From positions 5,846,001 through 5,910,000 of the forward strand of contig NZ_CP040244.1 of assembly GCF_005517195.1 (NCBI RefSeq): DNA of 64,000 nt. The letters run 5' to 3'. The notes beneath the pieces are model-generated. The model did not search any database. It saw only the letters and a list, made by a program, of their open reading frames with translations, and was not told the origin of the DNA. The DNA is from Streptomyces vilmorinianum. Lineage in GTDB: Bacteria; Actinomycetota; Actinomycetes; Streptomycetales; Streptomycetaceae. Shown here in pieces: positions 33,244-42,608 of this stretch. How positions within the stretch are numbered: position 1 is the first letter of the stretch; every line of letters begins with the position of its first letter. The position numbers and the translations under genes are program-made.

Positions 33244-36200
33244 GTGAGGCGAAGCAAGGAAAGCTCCGCGGAGCAGCAGGCGCGAGGCAACTTCACGCCG
33301 CCGGCGCGCATGGTGGCGTCTCCCGCCGACATGGCCGCGACGCCCGTGACGCCCCCGGCCGGCAGCGGCACGGGGAGCTCCAGCAAGCTGTCGCCGCGCA
33401 ACTGGCGTGTACCGACCAGGCTGAACGCGATCCTGCTCATACCCGTGCTGGTCGGCCTCGTCATGGGCGGCTTCCAGGTGAAGGGTGCGATCGACACCTG
33501 GCAGGAGGCGCAGAACGCCGAGAAGACGGCGCTGATCGTGCGCGCCGCCTCGGAGTACAGCCAGGCGATGCTCAACGAGCGCGACCTGACCGCCGCGCCC
33601 CTCCTCACGGCCAAGACCGCTGAGGACCGCAAGAGCGACGAGGTCACCAAGGCGTACGCGGCCACCGACGCCGCCAAGCTGAAGTTCGACGAGGCCGCCA
33701 AGAACATGCCCGAGGGCGAGGGCCTCGAGCGCCGCCTGAAGCTGTTCAGGGACGAGGAGCCGAAGCTCGAGAAGCTCCGCCAGGCCGCGTACACGCAGGC
33801 CCTGGACCCCGTGAACACCCAGGTCGGGTACACCGGCGTCCAGCACTACCTGATGGAGTTCTCCAACGAGCTCGGGCTCGGCACGGGCAACGTCACCGCC
33901 TACGGCCGTACGGTCTACGCCATCCAGCTCGCCAAGGCCGCCGAGTCGCTGCAGCGCTCGATCGGCACCCAGCTGCTGGTCCGTCCGAGCCAGAAGGACG
34001 CGATCTTCGCGCAGCAGTCCGTGGCGTTCAACTCGTACAACTACCTGGAGCAGATCGCCCTCGGCGAGTTCAACTCCGGTGGCACGCAGGAGGACGTCGA
34101 CCGCCTCAAGCAGGTCATGAAGGAGAAGGCCACCGAGGGCGCCAAGCGGATGCAGGCGGCCGGTGTCGAGCTGCCCAAGGGTCCCGACGGTTCGGTCTAC
34201 ACGGGCGCGGCCAAGGCGATCGGTTCGGCCAAGGACGCCGACGCGATCGAGGACCTGCGGAAGCAGGCCATCACGCCCGAGACCTGGATGGCCGTGGCCA
34301 CCGGCAAGTTCGACGGCTACACGGAGGTCGAGAAGGAGCTCGTCGACAAGGCCGTGGCGGAGGCCGTGAGGATCTCCGACGAGGCCAAGACCGACGCCTT
34401 CGTCATCGGTGGCATCACCGTCGTCGCGCTGCTCGCCGCCTTCATCCTCGCCGGGATGATGGCCCGCCAGATGAGCCGCTCGATGCAGCAGCTGCGCACC
34501 GCCGCCTTCGGCATCGCCGAGCAGCGCCTGCCGATGCTCGTCGACCAGCTCTCCCGCACCGAGCCGGGCCGGGTCGACACCCGCGTCCAGCCCATCCCGA
34601 TCGACTCCCAGGACGAGATCGGCGAGGTCGCCCGCGCCTTCGACCAGGTCCACCGCGAGGCCGTCCGGCTCGCCGCCGAGCAGGCCATGCTCCGGGGCAA
34701 CGTCAACGCGATCTTCACCAACCTCTCGCGCCGCAACCAGTCCCTGATCGAGGGCCAGCTGACCCTCATCACGGACCTGGAGAACAACGAGGCCGACCCG
34801 GACCAGCTGGAGAACCTCTTCCGCCTGGACCACCTGGCCACCCGTATGCGCCGCAACGGCGAGAACCTCCTCGTCCTCGCCGGCGAGGAGCCCGGCCGCC
34901 GCTGGGACCAGCCGGTCCCGCTGGTCGACGTCATGCGCGCCGCCTCCTCCGAGGTGGAGCAGTACGAGCGCATCGAGCTGGCCGGCGTCCCGGACGCCGA
35001 GATCCACGGCCAGGCCGTGACCGACCTCGTGCACCTCCTCGCCGAGCTGCTGGAGAACGCCACCACGTTCTCCTCCCCGCAGACCAAGGTCCGCGTCACC
35101 GCGACCCGTCTCCCCGACGGCCGCGTGATGGTCGAGATCCACGACAAGGGCATCGGCCTGACCGCCGAGGACTTCGCGGACATCAACCACAAGCTGGCCA
35201 ACCCGCCGACCGTGGACGCCGCCGTCTCGCAGCGCATGGGCCTGTTCGTGGTCGGCCGGCTGGCCGACCGGCACGGCATCCGCGTCCAGCTGCGCCCCTC
35301 GGGCGAGCAGGCCGGTACGACCTCGCTCGTCATGCTGCCGGACGCGATCACCCACGGTGGTGGTGGCGAGTCGCTGCCCGAGAACGACTTCACGGTCTCG
35401 CAGATGATGCCGCAGCAGCAGGTGCACTACGAGCCGGCGCAGCAGCCGATGCGGACCGCGGCGGAGCTCGGCTTCGACGACTCCCGCTACGAGCAGCCGG
35501 CCGAAGACCGCCAGCTCGATCCGGTGAACCGTTCGCTGATGCGCGAGGAGCGTCGGGCCGCCCTGGAGGCGCAGGCGCAGGGCGGCGACCGTCCGCTGTT
35601 CCGGGACGAGATCGACCCGCAGCATCAGGAGTACGCGCAGGAGCAGGAGTACGGCCAGGAATACGGCCAGGAGTACGCCTCCGACTTCGCTCAGCAGGCT
35701 CCGCAGCAGGACGGGTACGACGGCTACGACGGGTACCCGCAGCAGGGCTACGACGGCTACGTCCAGCCCACCGGCGGATACCCCGAGCCGGACTATGCGG
35801 AAGCCGCGTACCAGGGTCAGGACAACGGCCAGGCGCAGTACGACAACGCGTACGAGCCCCAGGGACACCAGGGCGAGTGGGCCGACCAGGGTGCGTACCA
35901 GGGCGGCTACGAGCAGCAGTACGGGACCGAAGCGGAATCCGCTCCCACCGCTCCCGAACCGGCCGCCGAGCGCGTAGGCTTCGACCGTCCGGGTCCCACG
36001 CCCAACGCCACCGCGGACGCCGGGCACGCGCTGACCGACGCCGGTCTGCCGCGCCGGGGCGCCGGCGCCCCGCGGACCCCCCAGCAGACGGTTCAGCAGC
36101 CGGCTCAGCAGCAGCCGGTCCAGCAGAACGAGGCCGACGGCTCCGAGGAATGGCGCTCGACGAACGACGAGCGCTGGCAGCGGGCCGAGAAGCTCCGCGA

Positions 36201-36438
36201 GCCGAAGGCGGGCGGGGTCACCTCCTCCGGCCTTCCGCGACGCGTCCCCAAGGCCAACCTGGTCGAGGGCACGGCGGAGCAGACCCCGCAGGGCGGCCCC
36301 CAGGTCTCCCGCGCGCCTGAGGACGTACGGGGCAGGTTGAGCAACCTGCGCCGTGGTGTCCAGCAGGGACGCAGCGCGGGAACGGACACGAACGGATCGG
36401 GCCTCGGCCCGGGCAGTACCTACAACCAGGAGCGTTAG
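33244..36438 (+). CDS. cvnA2: Conservon 2 sensor-kinase-like protein CvnA
   Basis: The 1064-residue protein starts at GTG 33244 (RRSKESSAEQQARGNFTPP). Membrane segments are at about 61-80 and 384-406, with an extracellular NIT-like sensor between them. HAMP and HATPase domains follow (LVHLLAELLENATTFSSPQT, HDKGIGLT, MGLFVVGRLADRHGI). The sensor domain differs clearly from CvnA1 while the HAMP-to-HATPase core is close. The tail after about residue 707 is tyrosine/glutamine/glycine-rich (YGQEYGQEYASDFAQQAPQ), unlike the proline/glutamine tail of CvnA1. This argues for different inputs into near-identical GTPase modules. Confidence 0.93.
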   Translation: MRRSKESSAEQQARGNFTPPARMVASPADMAATPVTPPAGSGTGSSSKLSPRNWRVPTRLNAILLIPVLVGLVMGGFQVKGAIDTWQEAQNAEKTALIVRAASEYSQAMLNERDLTAAPLLTAKTAEDRKSDEVTKAYAATDAAKLKFDEAAKNMPEGEGLERRLKLFRDEEPKLEKLRQAAYTQALDPVNTQVGYTGVQHYLMEFSNELGLGTGNVTAYGRTVYAIQLAKAAESLQRSIGTQLLVRPSQKDAIFAQQSVAFNSYNYLEQIALGEFNSGGTQEDVDRLKQVMKEKATEGAKRMQAAGVELPKGPDGSVYTGAAKAIGSAKDADAIEDLRKQAITPETWMAVATGKFDGYTEVEKELVDKAVAEAVRISDEAKTDAFVIGGITVVALLAAFILAGMMARQMSRSMQQLRTAAFGIAEQRLPMLVDQLSRTEPGRVDTRVQPIPIDSQDEIGEVARAFDQVHREAVRLAAEQAMLRGNVNAIFTNLSRRNQSLIEGQLTLITDLENNEADPDQLENLFRLDHLATRMRRNGENLLVLAGEEPGRRWDQPVPLVDVMRAASSEVEQYERIELAGVPDAEIHGQAVTDLVHLLAELLENATTFSSPQTKVRVTATRLPDGRVMVEIHDKGIGLTAEDFADINHKLANPPTVDAAVSQRMGLFVVGRLADRHGIRVQLRPSGEQAGTTSLVMLPDAITHGGGGESLPENDFTVSQMMPQQQVHYEPAQQPMRTAAELGFDDSRYEQPAEDRQLDPVNRSLMREERRAALEAQAQGGDRPLFRDEIDPQHQEYAQEQEYGQEYGQEYASDFAQQAPQQDGYDGYDGYPQQGYDGYVQPTGGYPEPDYAEAAYQGQDNGQAQYDNAYEPQGHQGEWADQGAYQGGYEQQYGTEAESAPTAPEPAAERVGFDRPGPTPNATADAGHALTDAGLPRRGAGAPRTPQQTVQQPAQQQPVQQNEADGSEEWRSTNDERWQRAEKLREPKAGGVTSSGLPRRVPKANLVEGTAEQTPQGGPQVSRAPEDVRGRLSNLRRGVQQGRSAGTDTNGSGLGPGSTYNQER

Positions 36439-36439
36439 T

Positions 36440-36859
36440 GTGAGCATGAGCCAGGCGGCGCAGAATCTGAACTGGTTGATCACCAACTTCGTGGACAACA
36501 CCCCTGGGGTGTCCCACACGGTGGTGGTCTCCGCCGACGGACTCCTGCTGGCGATGTCCGAGGGTTTCCCCCGGGACCGCGCCGACCAGCTGGCGGCCGT
36601 CGCATCCGGACTGACCTCGCTGACCGCGGGCGCGTCCCGGATCTTCGAGGGCGGAGCGGTCAACCAGACCGTCGTGGAGATGGAGCGCGGCTTCCTCTTC
36701 ATCATGTCGATCTCGGACGGCTCCTCGCTGGCCGTGCTCGCGCACCCGGAGGCGGACATCGGCCTCGTGGGCTACGAGATGGCCCTGCTCGTCGACCGCG
36801 CGGGCAGCGTCCTGACTCCTGACCTCCGGGCGGAGCTTCAGGGAAGTCTTCTCAACTAA
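36440..36859 (+). CDS. cvnB2: Conservon 2 Roadblock/LC7 protein CvnB
   Basis: The 139-residue protein starts at GTG 36440 (VSMSQAAQNLNW), which has AGGAG upstream and is parallel to the TTG start of cvnB1. It is a Roadblock fold with GVSHTVVVSADGLLLAMSEG and ends LTPDLRAELQGSLLN. It differs from CvnB1 at few positions. It starts 1 base after the cvnA2 stop. Confidence 0.94.
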   Translation: MSMSQAAQNLNWLITNFVDNTPGVSHTVVVSADGLLLAMSEGFPRDRADQLAAVASGLTSLTAGASRIFEGGAVNQTVVEMERGFLFIMSISDGSSLAVLAHPEADIGLVGYEMALLVDRAGSVLTPDLRAELQGSLLN

Positions 36860-36952
36860 CAGACAGACAGTGCGTTTCACGCCACCGCACCGTAAGGTGC
36901 GGTGGCGCGGCTCCACAGGGACATGGACCGCGAGGCAGTCGGAGGAGGAAAC

Positions 36953-37492
36953 GTGGGTACACCCCCGGGCGGACGCCCTTACAACGGTTTTGACGGATCG
37001 CAGCCGCACGGTGATGCCGCGCAGAACCGGTTCAACTTTCCCTCCACCCCGAGCAGACAGGGCGTACCGCAGCCCTATCAGCAGCCGCAGGCCCAGCAGG
37101 CTCCCGTGGGCGCGCCCGGCGCCTCGCGCGGGGCGGGCGGTCAGGGCAAGCACAACCCGCTTGTGCGCCCGTACGCCATGACAGGCGGCCGGACCCGGCC
37201 GCGTTACCAGCTCGCCATCGAGGCGCTGGTCAGTACGACGGCCGATCCGTCCCGGCTGCAGGGGCAGTTGCCCGAGCACCAGCGGATCTGCCGGCTGTGC
37301 TTCGAGATCAAGTCGGTCGCGGAGATCTCGGCACTTCTCTCCATTCCCCTCGGCGTTGCCCGTATCCTCGTCGCCGACCTGGCGGAGGCCGGACTTGTCG
37401 CCATCCACCAGCCCGGCGGCGACGAAGCCGCCGGCGGTCAGCCAGACGTGACACTGCTCGAAAGGGTGCTCAGTGGACTTCGCAAGCTCTAG
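36953..37492 (+). CDS. cvnC2: Conservon 2 DUF742 protein CvnC with long N-terminal extension
   Basis: The 179-residue form starts at GTG 36953, chosen because GGAGGAGGAAAC lies directly before it; in-frame GTG 36902 and ATG 36923 lack such a site. The core LVRPYAMTGGRTRPRYQLAI, CRLCFEIKSVAEIS and GLVAIHQPGGDE matches CvnC1. The first 70 residues are an added Gly/Pro/Gln-rich segment (QPYQQPQAQQAPVGAP) absent from CvnC1. The end overlaps cvnD2 by 20 bases. Confidence 0.92.
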   Translation: MGTPPGGRPYNGFDGSQPHGDAAQNRFNFPSTPSRQGVPQPYQQPQAQQAPVGAPGASRGAGGQGKHNPLVRPYAMTGGRTRPRYQLAIEALVSTTADPSRLQGQLPEHQRICRLCFEIKSVAEISALLSIPLGVARILVADLAEAGLVAIHQPGGDEAAGGQPDVTLLERVLSGLRKL

Positions 37493-38054
37493 CGGCGGCG
37501 CGGCCCGTTCAACCACCAGCGCGAAGATCGTGGTGGCGGGCGGCTTCGGCGTGGGCAAGACCACGTTCGTCGGCGCCGTCTCGGAGATCAACCCGCTGCG
37601 TACCGAGGCCGTCATGACGTCTGCGTCCGCGGGCATCGACGACCTCACCCACACCGGCGACAAGACGACGACGACTGTCGCGATGGACTTCGGCCGTATC
37701 ACCCTGGACCAGGACCTGATCCTGTACCTCTTCGGTACGCCGGGTCAGGACCGTTTCTGGTTCATGTGGGACGACCTGGTCCGCGGTGCCATCGGCGCCG
37801 TGGTCCTGGTCGACACGCGCCGTCTCGCCGACTGCTTCCCCGCGGTCGACTACTTCGAGAACAGCGGCCTGCCGTTCGTCATCGCGCTGAACGGGTTCGA
37901 CGGCCACCAGCCGTACAACCCGGAGGAGGTCCGTGAGGCCCTCCAGATCGGCCCGGACACGCCGATCATCACCACCGACGCCCGCCACCGCGCGGACGCC
38001 AAGAGCGCGCTCATCACCCTGGTCGAGCACGCCCTCATGGCCCGCCTGCGGTAG
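37473..38054 (+). CDS. cvnD2: Conservon 2 Ras-like GTPase CvnD
   Basis: The 193-residue GTPase has the same motifs as CvnD1 (GGFGVGKTT, GTPGQDRF, NGFDGH). Its DNA is identical to cvnD1 over 37681-37801 (matching 32530-32650) and then shows clustered synonymous changes, the pattern expected from gene conversion. GTG 37473 lies inside the end of cvnC2. A good terminator follows. Confidence 0.95.
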   Translation: MDFASSSGGAARSTTSAKIVVAGGFGVGKTTFVGAVSEINPLRTEAVMTSASAGIDDLTHTGDKTTTTVAMDFGRITLDQDLILYLFGTPGQDRFWFMWDDLVRGAIGAVVLVDTRRLADCFPAVDYFENSGLPFVIALNGFDGHQPYNPEEVREALQIGPDTPIITTDARHRADAKSALITLVEHALMARLR

Positions 38055-38073
38055 CCGTCCCGACGGTTGTACG

Positions 38074-38106
38074 AAGGCCCCCGCACCGGTCCGGTGCGGG
38101 GCCTTT
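38074..38106 (+). terminator. Terminator after conservon 2
   Basis: AAGGCCCCCGCACCGG and CCGGTGCGGGGCCTTTT pair with one bulged C and end in TTTT. Confidence 0.9.
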
Positions 38107-38112
38107 TCGTCT

Positions 38113-38170
38113 CCCGGCGCCTCGGCGTCTGGCGCGTCTGAAGCGTCTGAAGCGTCTGGCGCGTCTCGTG
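38113..38170. repeat. Short GCGTCTg-type direct repeats between two terminators
   Basis: GCGTCTGGC/GCGTCTGAA units recur about six times in 55 bases between the terminators of the convergent cvnD2 and accE genes. Confidence 0.6.
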
Positions 38171-38179
38171 GGCATACGC

Positions 38180-38215
38180 GAAGGCCCCCCGTCCCTTGTA
38201 GGACGGGGGGCCTTC
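38180..38215. terminator. Terminator of the accB-accE unit
   Basis: GAAGGCCCCCCGTCC pairs perfectly with GGACGGGGGGCCTTC over a 6-base loop. It lies 14 bases beyond the accE stop and serves both strands. Confidence 0.9.
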
Positions 38216-38228
38216 GTGGCGTTCGGGG

Positions 38229-38432
38229 TCAGCCCTGCCAGGAGTGGGAGGGGCGGAAGCCCGACTGGCGCTCCAGGCGGCGCCAGCCGGCCGTGGAGCG
38301 GCCGTCGGCGGACGCCTCGGCCGGCTGGGCGGCGGCGCGGGCGAGCAGCACCGCGGTGATCGCGGCCAGCTCCTCGGGGTCGGCGTGGCCCTTCTCGACA
38401 CGGAGAAGGTTGGCTGTGGCAGGCGTGGTCAC
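38229..38432 (-). CDS. accE: Acyl-CoA carboxylase epsilon subunit
   Basis: The 67-residue protein has LLRVEKGHADPEELAAITAV and the C-terminal WRRLERQSGFRPSHSWQG, the standard pattern of the small AccE subunit found only in actinobacteria. It binds the beta subunit core and raises carboxylase activity. GTG 38432 follows the accB stop by 15 bases, and AGAGGAG lies upstream. The alpha (biotinylated) subunit is encoded elsewhere. Confidence 0.92.
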   Translation of the reverse strand: MTTPATANLLRVEKGHADPEELAAITAVLLARAAAQPAEASADGRSTAGWRRLERQSGFRPSHSWQG

Positions 38433-38447
38433 TTCTGTGGGCTCCTC

Positions 38448-40031
38448 TTACTGAGGCGGGTTGCCGTGCTTGCGGGACGGCAGGTCGGCGTGCTTGGTGC
38501 GGAGCATGGCGAGGGACCGGATGAGGACCTCCCGCGTCTCTGCGGGGTCGATCACGTCGTCGACCAGGCCCCGCTCCGCCGCGTAGTACGGGTGCATCAG
38601 CTCGGCCTTGTACTCCTTGACCATGCGGGCCCGCATGGCCTCCGAGTCCTCGGCCTCCGCGATCTGCTTGCGGAAGATGACGTTGGCGGCACCTTCGGCG
38701 CCCATCACCGCGATCTCGTTGGTGGGCCAGGCGTACGTCAGGTCGGCACCGATGGACTGGGAGTCCATGACGATGTACGCGCCTCCGTAGGCCTTGCGCA
38801 GGATCAGCGAGATCCGCGGCACGGTCGCGTTGCAGTACGCGTACAGCAGCTTCGCGCCGTGGCGGATGATCCCACCGTGCTCCTGGTCAACGCCCGGCAG
38901 GAAGCCGGGGACGTCCAAAAGGGTGACGATCGGGATATTGAAAGCATCGCACATCTGGACGAAACGGGCAGCCTTCTCGGACGCCTCGATGTCCAGCACG
39001 CCCGCCAGCGACTGCGGCTGGTTGGCGACGATGCCGACGACCTGCCCGTCCAGACGGGCCAGCGCGCAGATGATGTTGCGGGCCCAGCGCTCGTGGATCT
39101 CCAGGTAGTCGCCGTCGTCGACGAGCTCCTCGATCACCTTGTGCATGTCGTACGGACGGTTTCCGTCGGCGGGCACCAGGTCGAGCAGGACGTCCGAGCG
39201 GCGGTCCGCCGGGTCCTCGGAGGCGACGGTCGGCGGGTTCTCGCGGTTGTTCTGCGGCAGCATCGACAGGAGGTAGCGCACCTCGGCGATGCAGGTCTCC
39301 TCGTCGTCGTACGCGAAGTGCGCGACGCCGGAGGTCTCGGCGTGCACGTCCGCGCCGCCGAGCCCGTTCTGGGTGATCTCCTCACCCGTGACCGCCTTGA
39401 CGACGTCCGGGCCGGTGATGAACATCTGCGAGGTCTCGCGGACCATGAAGACGAAGTCGGTGAGGGCGGGGCTGTACGCCGCGCCACCGGCACAAGGGCC
39501 GAGCATCACCGAGATCTGCGGGATGACACCCGAGGCCCGGGTGTTGCGCTGGAAGATGCCGCCGTAGCCGGCGAGGGCCGAGACGCCCTCCTGGATACGG
39601 GCGCCGGCGCCGTCGTTCAGGGAGACCAGCGGGGCACCGGCCGCGATGGCCATGTCCATGATCTTGTGGATCTTGGTGGCGTGGGCCTCGCCCAGCGCGC
39701 CGCCGAAGATCCGGAAGTCGTGCGCGTAGACGAAGACCGTACGGCCCTCGACCGTGCCCCAGCCGGTGATCACACCGTCGGTGTACGGCTTCTTGGCCTC
39801 CAGGCCGAAGCCGGTGGCGCGGTGCCGGCGCAGCTGCTCGACCTCGTTGAAGGAACCAGGGTCGAGCAGCAGCTCGATGCGCTCGCGAGCGGTCAGCTTG
39901 CCCTTGGCGTGCTGGGCCTCGGTCGCCCGGTCGCTCGGTCCTCGCCGCGCCTGCTCACGCAGGGCGTGCAGCTCGGCCACGCGGCCACGGGCGTCGGTCG
40001 GCTCGCTCGGAGTCTGGTCCACAACGGTCAT
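38448..40031 (-). CDS. accB: Propionyl/acyl-CoA carboxylase beta subunit
   Basis: The 527-residue carboxyltransferase (also called PccB) transfers CO2 from biotin to propionyl-CoA to make methylmalonyl-CoA, an extender for polyketides and branched lipids. It shows GKLTARERIELLLDPGSF, the GGALGEAHATKIHK and GAGARIQEGV loops of the carboxybiotin and acyl-CoA oxyanion sites, and the C-terminal AYIVMDSQSIGADLTYAWPT. The Asp at about residue 423 is in the place of the Asp that favours propionyl-CoA in S. coelicolor PccB (D422, from literature). Start is ATG 40031. Followed by accE. Confidence 0.96.
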   Translation of the reverse strand: MTVVDQTPSEPTDARGRVAELHALREQARRGPSDRATEAQHAKGKLTARERIELLLDPGSFNEVEQLRRHRATGFGLEAKKPYTDGVITGWGTVEGRTVFVYAHDFRIFGGALGEAHATKIHKIMDMAIAAGAPLVSLNDGAGARIQEGVSALAGYGGIFQRNTRASGVIPQISVMLGPCAGGAAYSPALTDFVFMVRETSQMFITGPDVVKAVTGEEITQNGLGGADVHAETSGVAHFAYDDEETCIAEVRYLLSMLPQNNRENPPTVASEDPADRRSDVLLDLVPADGNRPYDMHKVIEELVDDGDYLEIHERWARNIICALARLDGQVVGIVANQPQSLAGVLDIEASEKAARFVQMCDAFNIPIVTLLDVPGFLPGVDQEHGGIIRHGAKLLYAYCNATVPRISLILRKAYGGAYIVMDSQSIGADLTYAWPTNEIAVMGAEGAANVIFRKQIAEAEDSEAMRARMVKEYKAELMHPYYAAERGLVDDVIDPAETREVLIRSLAMLRTKHADLPSRKHGNPPQ

Positions 40032-40187
40032 GTACCGACCCTACGAAGCCGACCAAGCAAATCCCGCCGTTGACTCCGTACAGTCTCCCGCGTCGATTCC
40101 TGGTGGAGTAGGACAGAACCATGGGCGGCCGAGGCCGAGTCGACAGCCAGACACCCCTCGCGTTTGTGGGGTTCCTACACAGAGGCG

Positions 40188-42518
40188 CTAGAACGCCACC
40201 TCGCAGCGGTGCGTGGCGCCCGCGGTACCGGGGGTGATCCGCAGCCGCAGCGAGCGCCCTGCGTCGAGCACCTCCACCGAGGGATCGTGGCTGATCACCC
40301 GGCGGACCGGCTGGTCCCAGACCAGTTCGAGAGGCTGTCCGGTGCGCGGCGGCTCACTGATCCGGAGGTCGAGAACGGAGCGTCCGCGCCGTACGAGCAC
40401 ACTCGCCGGGGCCGTGGCCGTCAGGCGTCCCACCGTACCGGCCCGCCACAGGTTCGCGGCCGTGAGTCCGAGGGACGGGACGTGGACGGCCTGCCGGTCG
40501 GCGCTGTTGTCGAGGATCCGCAACCAGCCGTCGTCGGCGGCGCGGGCGGCCAGGGTGCGCGGGGAGGCGCCCGGCATCAGCAGATACGCGTACGTCGCCC
40601 CCGCCGGGTCCGTGCCGTGGTCGAACCAGAGGGTCTGGTAGGTGCGGGTGCGGCGCTCGGTGGAGCTGGTGGTGTTGATGTCGCTCCAGGCCCCGGTCCG
40701 GTCCTCGCGCAGCGTCCGGAGGTTCGCAGCGCCCTCGGGGAAGACCCAGCCGCCGTGTCCTTCGAGGTGCGCCCAGCGGTCGTGGAGGGTGAGCGCGTGC
40801 ATACCCCCATCCCCGAGGTTGCGGTTGTCGACGACCGTCTCGACGGGGACGCCGTCGGCGGCGGTGATTCCGGCCCCGAGGCATATGACGGTGTCCGCCG
40901 CGCAGAACCAGGACTTACGGGCCTCCAGGGTGGAGCCGAGGCCCTTGAGGTGCTGTCCGACGGCGGCGAACTCGCCGTCGGTGGCGCCGCCGACCCACCG
41001 GACGGCCGGCTTGGGCGCGCCCCACTCGCCGCCGGCCCGGTCGGCGAGCCGCCGGGTGGAGACGGTGGTGCCGGGCAGTCGGTAGGGGTCGACGGTCGGC
41101 CAGAACCAGTCGGTGTACTGGCCGCCCTGGCCCGGCCCCCACCAGTAGAGCATTCCGGCCCCGGTGTGCCAGCCGCGCGGGTTCTCCCCGTTGCCGCACT
41201 CGTAGTACGCGATGCGGTCGGAGGCCATGGAGATGTTCGCGGCCCAGCCGGGGCGGCGGTGCACGGCCCGGTCCATGGAGGCGAAGAGCCGGTGCCCGGT
41301 CGGCTCGGGCGCGGCGGGGACGGGCGCGTCGGCGACGGCGTGCAGCCGGGCGAGGTCGGCGACGCCGAACTGGCGGGCGGAGAGGATCGGGGAGACGGTG
41401 TCCCGCTCGATCCAGCCCTTCACGCGCGCGTGCCACCGCTCGCGCTCGGCGGCGCCGGCTCCGCCCGCGAGGAGGGCGATGGCGGCGATGATCCCCTGGC
41501 CGTGGAAGTGGTCGGAGCGCATGATCTGCCGCTCGTCGTTCTTCAGGTGACCGCGGCTGATGGCACGGCCGTTGACGCTGTCCATCATCAGGCCGTCGTG
41601 GATCAGGGGCGCGTAGGCCTTCTCGACGCTGTCGAGGATGATCTGCCGGGCGGGGTCGGTGACGGCCCAGCTGGAGCCCGCGAGGAGGGTGAAGAGACGG
41701 CCGAGGCCGTCGAGCATGACCTGTCCGTACGTGCCCGAGTACGCGACCCAGGTGTGCTGGACGAACGAGCCGTCGGCGTAGAGGCCGTCGCCCTGGGTCA
41801 CGTACGGGAAGACGGGCGAGAGGGCGTCCCGGGCGAGGGCGACCTTGGCGGGGTTCGCGCCGAGGATGCCGCGCAGGGCGACGGAGCGGCAGAGGTCGAC
41901 GCGGTTGGCGCCGGTGGAGGTGCCGCTGTAGTGCGTGAGCACGGAGTCGGGCACGAAGTGGTCGACGGCGGCGCAGGCGGCGGCGATCCGCTCGGCGCCG
42001 AGGTGCGGGTGGAGCGCGGCGACGATGTCCATCAGGAGGCGGGGGCTGCCGATCTGCCACTCCCACCAGTTGCCGTAGCGGGTGGTGCCGGGGTGGAAGA
42101 TCCGGGCGGAGAGATGGTCGAGGCCGCGCAGGACGTCGGCGAGGAGACCGGCGTCGCCGGTGAGGCCGGTGCCTGCCTGTACGTACGCCTGGGTCATGGT
42201 CCACAGGCGGCCGTAGCTCTGGGTGATGCCGGAGGGCGGGTCGAAGGAGTAGCCGGGCCAGAGGGAGGTGTCGGTGGGGGCCATGGAGGCCCGGAACGTA
42301 CGGGCGAGGTCGCCGGTCTCGGCGAGGCGGGAGGCGTAGGGCTCGGCGCCGGGGTCGAAGCCGGCGCCGAGCTGGATGTCGAGCCAGCGCAGCCGCAGCG
42401 CCTCGAACTCCCCCTCCGCCGCGTGGGCGAGAGGGGGGAGTCCGAGGGCCGCGGCCGTGGCGGACGCGGTGATCAGGAAGGTGCGGCGGGACCAGGCGAG
42501 AGCGGCGGGTTCGGGCAC
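40188..42518 (-). CDS. Secreted polysaccharide lyase family 8 (hyaluronate/xanthan lyase type)
   Basis: The 776-residue protein starts at GTG 42518 with GGGAGG 5 bases upstream. The N-terminus has a Tat-like signal (SRRTFLITASATAAALG, cleavage near AHA). The alpha-toroid catalytic domain shows NWWEWQIGSPRLLMD, the catalytic-type GANRVDLC and SFVQHTWVAYSGTYGQVM (Asn, His, Tyr), and RAISRGHLKNDER. The C-terminal half is the beta-sandwich supersandwich. PL8 enzymes cleave hyaluronan, chondroitin or xanthan side chains by beta-elimination; which of these is not decided by sequence alone. A LacI-type operator lies 91 bases upstream. Confidence 0.9.
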   Translation of the reverse strand: MPEPAALAWSRRTFLITASATAAALGLPPLAHAAEGEFEALRLRWLDIQLGAGFDPGAEPYASRLAETGDLARTFRASMAPTDTSLWPGYSFDPPSGITQSYGRLWTMTQAYVQAGTGLTGDAGLLADVLRGLDHLSARIFHPGTTRYGNWWEWQIGSPRLLMDIVAALHPHLGAERIAAACAAVDHFVPDSVLTHYSGTSTGANRVDLCRSVALRGILGANPAKVALARDALSPVFPYVTQGDGLYADGSFVQHTWVAYSGTYGQVMLDGLGRLFTLLAGSSWAVTDPARQIILDSVEKAYAPLIHDGLMMDSVNGRAISRGHLKNDERQIMRSDHFHGQGIIAAIALLAGGAGAAERERWHARVKGWIERDTVSPILSARQFGVADLARLHAVADAPVPAAPEPTGHRLFASMDRAVHRRPGWAANISMASDRIAYYECGNGENPRGWHTGAGMLYWWGPGQGGQYTDWFWPTVDPYRLPGTTVSTRRLADRAGGEWGAPKPAVRWVGGATDGEFAAVGQHLKGLGSTLEARKSWFCAADTVICLGAGITAADGVPVETVVDNRNLGDGGMHALTLHDRWAHLEGHGGWVFPEGAANLRTLREDRTGAWSDINTTSSTERRTRTYQTLWFDHGTDPAGATYAYLLMPGASPRTLAARAADDGWLRILDNSADRQAVHVPSLGLTAANLWRAGTVGRLTATAPASVLVRRGRSVLDLRISEPPRTGQPLELVWDQPVRRVISHDPSVEVLDAGRSLRLRITPGTAGATHRCEVAF

Positions 42519-42608
42519 GGAAGCCTCCCGGGGGCAGTGGTGTAGACCTGTTGGCGCCCGGTGTAGCAGCCGCTTTCCGACGCAATCAATGAGCACCGCA
42601 CGCTTTGG

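Noticed and set aside
40120..40236. 38-codon frame starting MGGRGRVDSQTPLAFVG on the + strand
   Set aside because: It has a weak ribosome site, overlaps the 3' end of the PL8 lyase gene on the other strand, and shows no recognisable family.
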